The notes under the pieces: model-generated | Told to the model about the DNA's origin: nothing | The model's database searches: none | Seen by the model: the letters and a program-made list of their open reading frames with translations, nothing else | Translations under genes and position numbers: made by a program | In this document: positions 5,278-7,825 of the stretch, piece by piece | Position numbering within the stretch: the stretch's first letter is position 1 | Layout: every line of letters begins with the position of its first letter | Source of the DNA: JBFFSQ01 sp041572275 | GTDB taxonomy: Bacteria; Pseudomonadota; Gammaproteobacteria; SZUA-229 | Direction of reading: 5' to 3' | Length of the DNA stretch: 7,825 bases | Assembly (NCBI GenBank): GCA_041572275.1 | Contig: JBFFSQ010000143.1 | Location: forward strand, 1-7,825

Positions 5278-5830
5278 TCACATCTGGATGGCCGATACCC
5301 AGCAGGCCCATTTCCGTCTGTTATTAGAGGCCATGGCGCGCCCCGGTTTATGTCAGCCACTGACAGCCTTGCCTGAGACCGGCCCTGCTGCATTAGCCAT
5401 TTTAGCCACGCTACTTGATGCCGAAGTGTCACTGGCTGATCCCAACAAACTTCTGCGTGATGATGACTGGCCCATGCTGCAGGTTAAAACCGCACATGTC
5501 GAACAGGCCGATTATGTGATCTGTGATGGCAGCCGTGCCCCTGAATTCACACCCAAGCTGGGCACCCTGCCCAACCCAGATCAGTCTGCAACCGTCGTTC
5601 TGATAGTTGATGGTATTGGTCATATTGAGGAAGAAGGCAGCACGCATCTGAAATTAACTGGCCCCGGTATTGCCAACAACAATGAGCTATTGATCAACGG
5701 CATAAACCAACAATGGCTAGACCGGCGTGAAGACTGGGTCTGCGGTTTTCCATTGGGTGTTGATTTTATTCTGGTGGATGACCGGCAACTGGTTGCCCTG
5801 CCCAGAACCACCAAAGTGGAGATTATCTAA
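5264..5830 (+). CDS. phnH: C-P lyase core complex subunit PhnH
   Basis: A 188-residue protein when started at 5264 (E. coli PhnH is about 194). The frame is open upstream to 5105, but those codons lie within phnG, do not resemble PhnH, and would make the protein some 50 residues too long. The family pattern begins at once with LDHIW-ADTQQAHFRLLLEAMARPG and ends with FPLGVDFILVDDRQLVALPRTTKVEI. PhnH has a fold related to PLP-dependent transferases without the cofactor, and sits in the PhnG2H2I2J2 core; it has no known independent catalysis. Its start overlaps phnG by 14 bases and its stop overlaps phnI by one (TAATG), so translation is probably coupled and subunits made in equal amounts. Confidence 0.92.
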   Translation: MLKLDHIWMADTQQAHFRLLLEAMARPGLCQPLTALPETGPAALAILATLLDAEVSLADPNKLLRDDDWPMLQVKTAHVEQADYVICDGSRAPEFTPKLGTLPNPDQSATVVLIVDGIGHIEEEGSTHLKLTGPGIANNNELLINGINQQWLDRREDWVCGFPLGVDFILVDDRQLVALPRTTKVEII

Positions 5831-6990
5831 TGGGTTATGTTGCAATCAAAGGCGGCAGCCAGGCAATTGAAGGCACTAAAGCCGTATTCGATTATCTGCG
5901 GACACGTCAGGGTGATGATGCAGAACCATTAAACACTGACACTATCGAGCATCAGTTACGTTTACTGCACAGCCGGGTGATTTCCGAGGGTGGCATATAT
6001 CATCCACGCCTGGCATCGCTCGCCATTAAACAGACACTGGGTGACACCCTGGAAGCGGCGTTTACCCTCCGTGCCTATCGCTCAACACAACCGCGTCTTG
6101 CTGAAACCCCCATATTGGACACCAGCAAAATGCGCATCACGCGACGCATTTCATCGGCGTTTAAAGATATTCCCGGAGGCCAGATGCTGGGTGCCACCAC
6201 CGACTATCACCTGCGCCTGATGCGTATGGATTTGCTGGATGAATCACCCGAGCGATTCCGCGCCATCACCAAACAGTGGCTGAATAATAAAGCTGATAAC
6301 GACATTGCAGATAGCTTCCCCAAAGTTCTGGACAGTCTGCGTGAGGAAGGCTTACTACCACCGGTCAAAAAGCCTGCAGCTAAACAAAATACATTCGACA
6401 TTACGCGCGAACCGCTGGTTTTTCCCTTACCTCGCTCAGCAGCTCTGGCTACGATGACACGTGCAGAACAAGGATCATTACTTGCTATCGCATATTCTAA
6501 TATGCGTGGCTATGGCGATGTGCATCCTACGGTTGCAGAGCTGCGAGTCGGCTATTTACCAGTGACCTTGCCACACCCTATTACCGGTGAACTGACCGAG
6601 ATTGGTGAAGTGGAAATAACCGAGTGTGAAGTGGTTGCCATGTACGAAGAACAGGAAACAACTGAAGATAATGACGCCAATAACAAACCAACATTTACCC
6701 TTGGCTACGGTGCCTGCTTTGGTCACAATGAAGTCAAAGCTATCAGCATGGCCATTCTGGATCGCGCCTTACAAAAAGGCATGAAGGACGGCCCCAGCAA
6801 TCCATCGGAAGATCCCGAGTTTGTGTTGTTGCATGTAGATGGTATCGATTCCATGGGTTTCTGCACCCACTACAAGATGCCTCACTATGTGACTTTCCAG
6901 TCGGATATGGACCGCTTGCGCACCACCCGCAAAAAAAAGAATAAGCCGGAACACGGCCATTCAGATCACATTGAGGAGCAGACTGTATGA
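5830..6990 (+). CDS. phnI: C-P lyase core complex subunit PhnI (ribophosphonate triphosphate-forming nucleosidase)
   Basis: A 386-residue protein, longer than the roughly 354 of E. coli PhnI. PhnI removes adenine from ATP and, with PhnG, PhnH and PhnL, puts phosphonate on ribose C1. Family motifs are MGYVAIKGGSQAIE at the start, FKDIPGGQMLGATTDYHLRLMRMDLL (111-136), ACFGHNEVKAISMAILDRAL (295-314) and DGIDSMGFCTHYKMPHYVTFQSD (337-359). H347 and H352 have the same five-residue spacing as E. coli H328 and H333, which with two PhnJ cysteines form the interface metal site. Extra length comes from an acidic, Asn-rich insert (about 273-287, EEQETTEDNDANNKP) and a Lys/His-rich tail (367-386). GGAG eight bases upstream supports the start. 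It overlaps phnJ by four bases (ATGA). Confidence 0.93.
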   Translation: MGYVAIKGGSQAIEGTKAVFDYLRTRQGDDAEPLNTDTIEHQLRLLHSRVISEGGIYHPRLASLAIKQTLGDTLEAAFTLRAYRSTQPRLAETPILDTSKMRITRRISSAFKDIPGGQMLGATTDYHLRLMRMDLLDESPERFRAITKQWLNNKADNDIADSFPKVLDSLREEGLLPPVKKPAAKQNTFDITREPLVFPLPRSAALATMTRAEQGSLLAIAYSNMRGYGDVHPTVAELRVGYLPVTLPHPITGELTEIGEVEITECEVVAMYEEQETTEDNDANNKPTFTLGYGACFGHNEVKAISMAILDRALQKGMKDGPSNPSEDPEFVLLHVDGIDSMGFCTHYKMPHYVTFQSDMDRLRTTRKKKNKPEHGHSDHIEEQTV

Positions 6991-7825
6991 ATACTGCCTA
7001 TCCATTTGGCTTCCTCGACGAATATGCCAAAAAAGAAGTGAGACGCTGCAGTTTGAAAGCCGTGGCGATACCCGGCTATCAGGTACCTTATTCCAGTCGT
7101 GAAATGCCTATGGGTCGTGGCTTTGGCACCGGCGGCTTGCAGTTAACCCTGTCACTGTTAGGCAAGGGGGAAACTCTTAAAGTCATCGACCAGGGATCTG
7201 ATGATTCAGTGAACGCAGTTAACCTGCGCAGTTTTATTGAGATGACCTGCCAGGGTATTAACACCACGACAAAAACAGACGAAGCTGATTTCATTCAGTC
7301 ACGTCATCGCATGCCGGAAAAAACGTTGCGCGAAGATCAACTGATCGTGCTGCAGGTACCCTACCCGGATCCGTTGGTGATTGTCGAGCCATCTGAAGAC
7401 AAACGTAAAATGTTACATGGTGAAGGTGATTACTCGCGCTTACTGGTCAAGCTTTATGAAGACATCGTCAAGTTTGATGAGATTACGATTTCGCACCGTT
7501 ACCCTACACGTATCAATGACCATTACGTGATTGATCCATCCCCTATTCCACGTTGGGATGTGCCCCGATTACATCAATCACCAGCATTGATTCTGCTCGG
7601 AGCCGGACGCGAGAAAAAGATCTATGCCGTGCCACCCTACACCGATGCAATACCCCTGGCCTTTGACGATGTACCGTTTCGTGTCGAAGACTTTATCGAC
7701 GAATCCGGCCAACGTCGAGCGTGCAAACGCTGTGGTTGCACCACCAGTTTTCTGGATGAGTTTGTCGACTCCAATACGGGTGGAAAAGTTTATCAATGTT
7801 CGGATGCCGACTGGTGTGATGAACA
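6987..7825 (+). CDS. phnJ: Alpha-D-ribose 1-methylphosphonate 5-phosphate C-P lyase PhnJ (3' end cut by window)
   Basis: 279 full codons are present and the gene runs off the right edge; E. coli PhnJ has 281, so nearly all is seen. PhnJ is the radical-SAM enzyme that splits the C-P bond of ribose 1-phosphonate 5-phosphate, releasing the alkane (methane from methylphosphonate) and ribose 1,2-cyclic phosphate 5-phosphate. Cysteines C246, C249, C271 and C277 follow the C-x2-C-x21-C-x5-C spacing of E. coli C241, C244, C266 and C272; the first three positions are the proposed [4Fe-4S] ligands and the last the proposed thiyl-radical cysteine. GRGFGTGGLQ (45-54) and the FGFLDEYAKKEVRR start are also typical. 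One extra cysteine, C251, follows C249 closely. GAGGAG eight bases before the ATG is the strongest Shine-Dalgarno of the C-P lyase set. Confidence 0.95.
   Translation, partial: MNTAYPFGFLDEYAKKEVRRCSLKAVAIPGYQVPYSSREMPMGRGFGTGGLQLTLSLLGKGETLKVIDQGSDDSVNAVNLRSFIEMTCQGINTTTKTDEADFIQSRHRMPEKTLREDQLIVLQVPYPDPLVIVEPSEDKRKMLHGEGDYSRLLVKLYEDIVKFDEITISHRYPTRINDHYVIDPSPIPRWDVPRLHQSPALILLGAGREKKIYAVPPYTDAIPLAFDDVPFRVEDFIDESGQRRACKRCGCTTSFLDEFVDSNTGGKVYQCSDADWCDE

Overview
The window reads as chromosomal DNA of a Gram-negative, probably marine or otherwise aquatic gammaproteobacterium of moderate GC. The periplasmic binding protein has an AxA-type signal peptide without a lipobox, the operon is PhoB-style, and the C-P lyase proteins are of proteobacterial type. 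A methylotroph or heterotroph such as Methylophaga is conceivable, but the sequence does not fix the genus. No tRNA, rRNA, insertion sequence, CRISPR array or other mobile element was seen. No stretch longer than about 206 bases lacks a gene.

Left flank (1-1020, minus strand): the first 135 codons of an acetolactate synthase large-subunit-like ThDP enzyme run off the left edge. Next comes a small gene (586-1020) for a TrmO/TsaA-fold protein that, unusually, carries a Sec signal peptide. The 406-585 gap holds a promoter-like -10 element and an imperfect 14-bp direct repeat.

Divergent control region (1021-1226): it separates the TsaA-like gene from the phosphonate genes. It contains an AT-rich inverted repeat, a TGTATT/AATACA inverted repeat, a convincing Pho box of three 11-bp units, a matching -10, and a Shine-Dalgarno sequence embedded in an inverted repeat and an AGATGTCT tandem repeat.

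Phosphonate operon (1227-7825, plus strand): phnF (GntR/UTRA repressor), phnD (periplasmic phosphonate-binding protein), phnC (ABC ATPase), phnE (ABC permease, long form), then phnG, phnH, phnI and phnJ (C-P lyase core; phnJ is cut two or so codons after its last Fe-S region cysteine). The order F-D-C-E-G-H-I-J differs from E. coli (C-D-E-F-G-H-I-J). Genes overlap by 1 to 14 bases at phnC/E, phnG/H, phnH/I and phnI/J. There are real gaps at phnF/D (33 bp), phnD/C (73 bp, with a strong stem-loop) and phnE/G (58 bp, with a 14-bp perfect palindrome). phnK, phnL and phnM would be expected beyond the right edge.

How the genes work together: PhnD captures phosphonate in the periplasm and PhnCE imports it. 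PhnGHI, with PhnL, attaches it to the ribose of ATP with loss of adenine. PhnM would then remove pyrophosphate, and the radical-SAM enzyme PhnJ breaks the C-P bond, giving methane when the substrate is methylphosphonate. Phosphate starvation (PhoB) probably switches the operon on. PhnF probably acts locally, possibly through TCTAGA-core sites found both at its own start codon and just ahead of phnG. The system itself is known. The points worth following up are the two-site regulatory architecture, the secreted TsaA-like neighbour, and the extended PhnE and PhnI.
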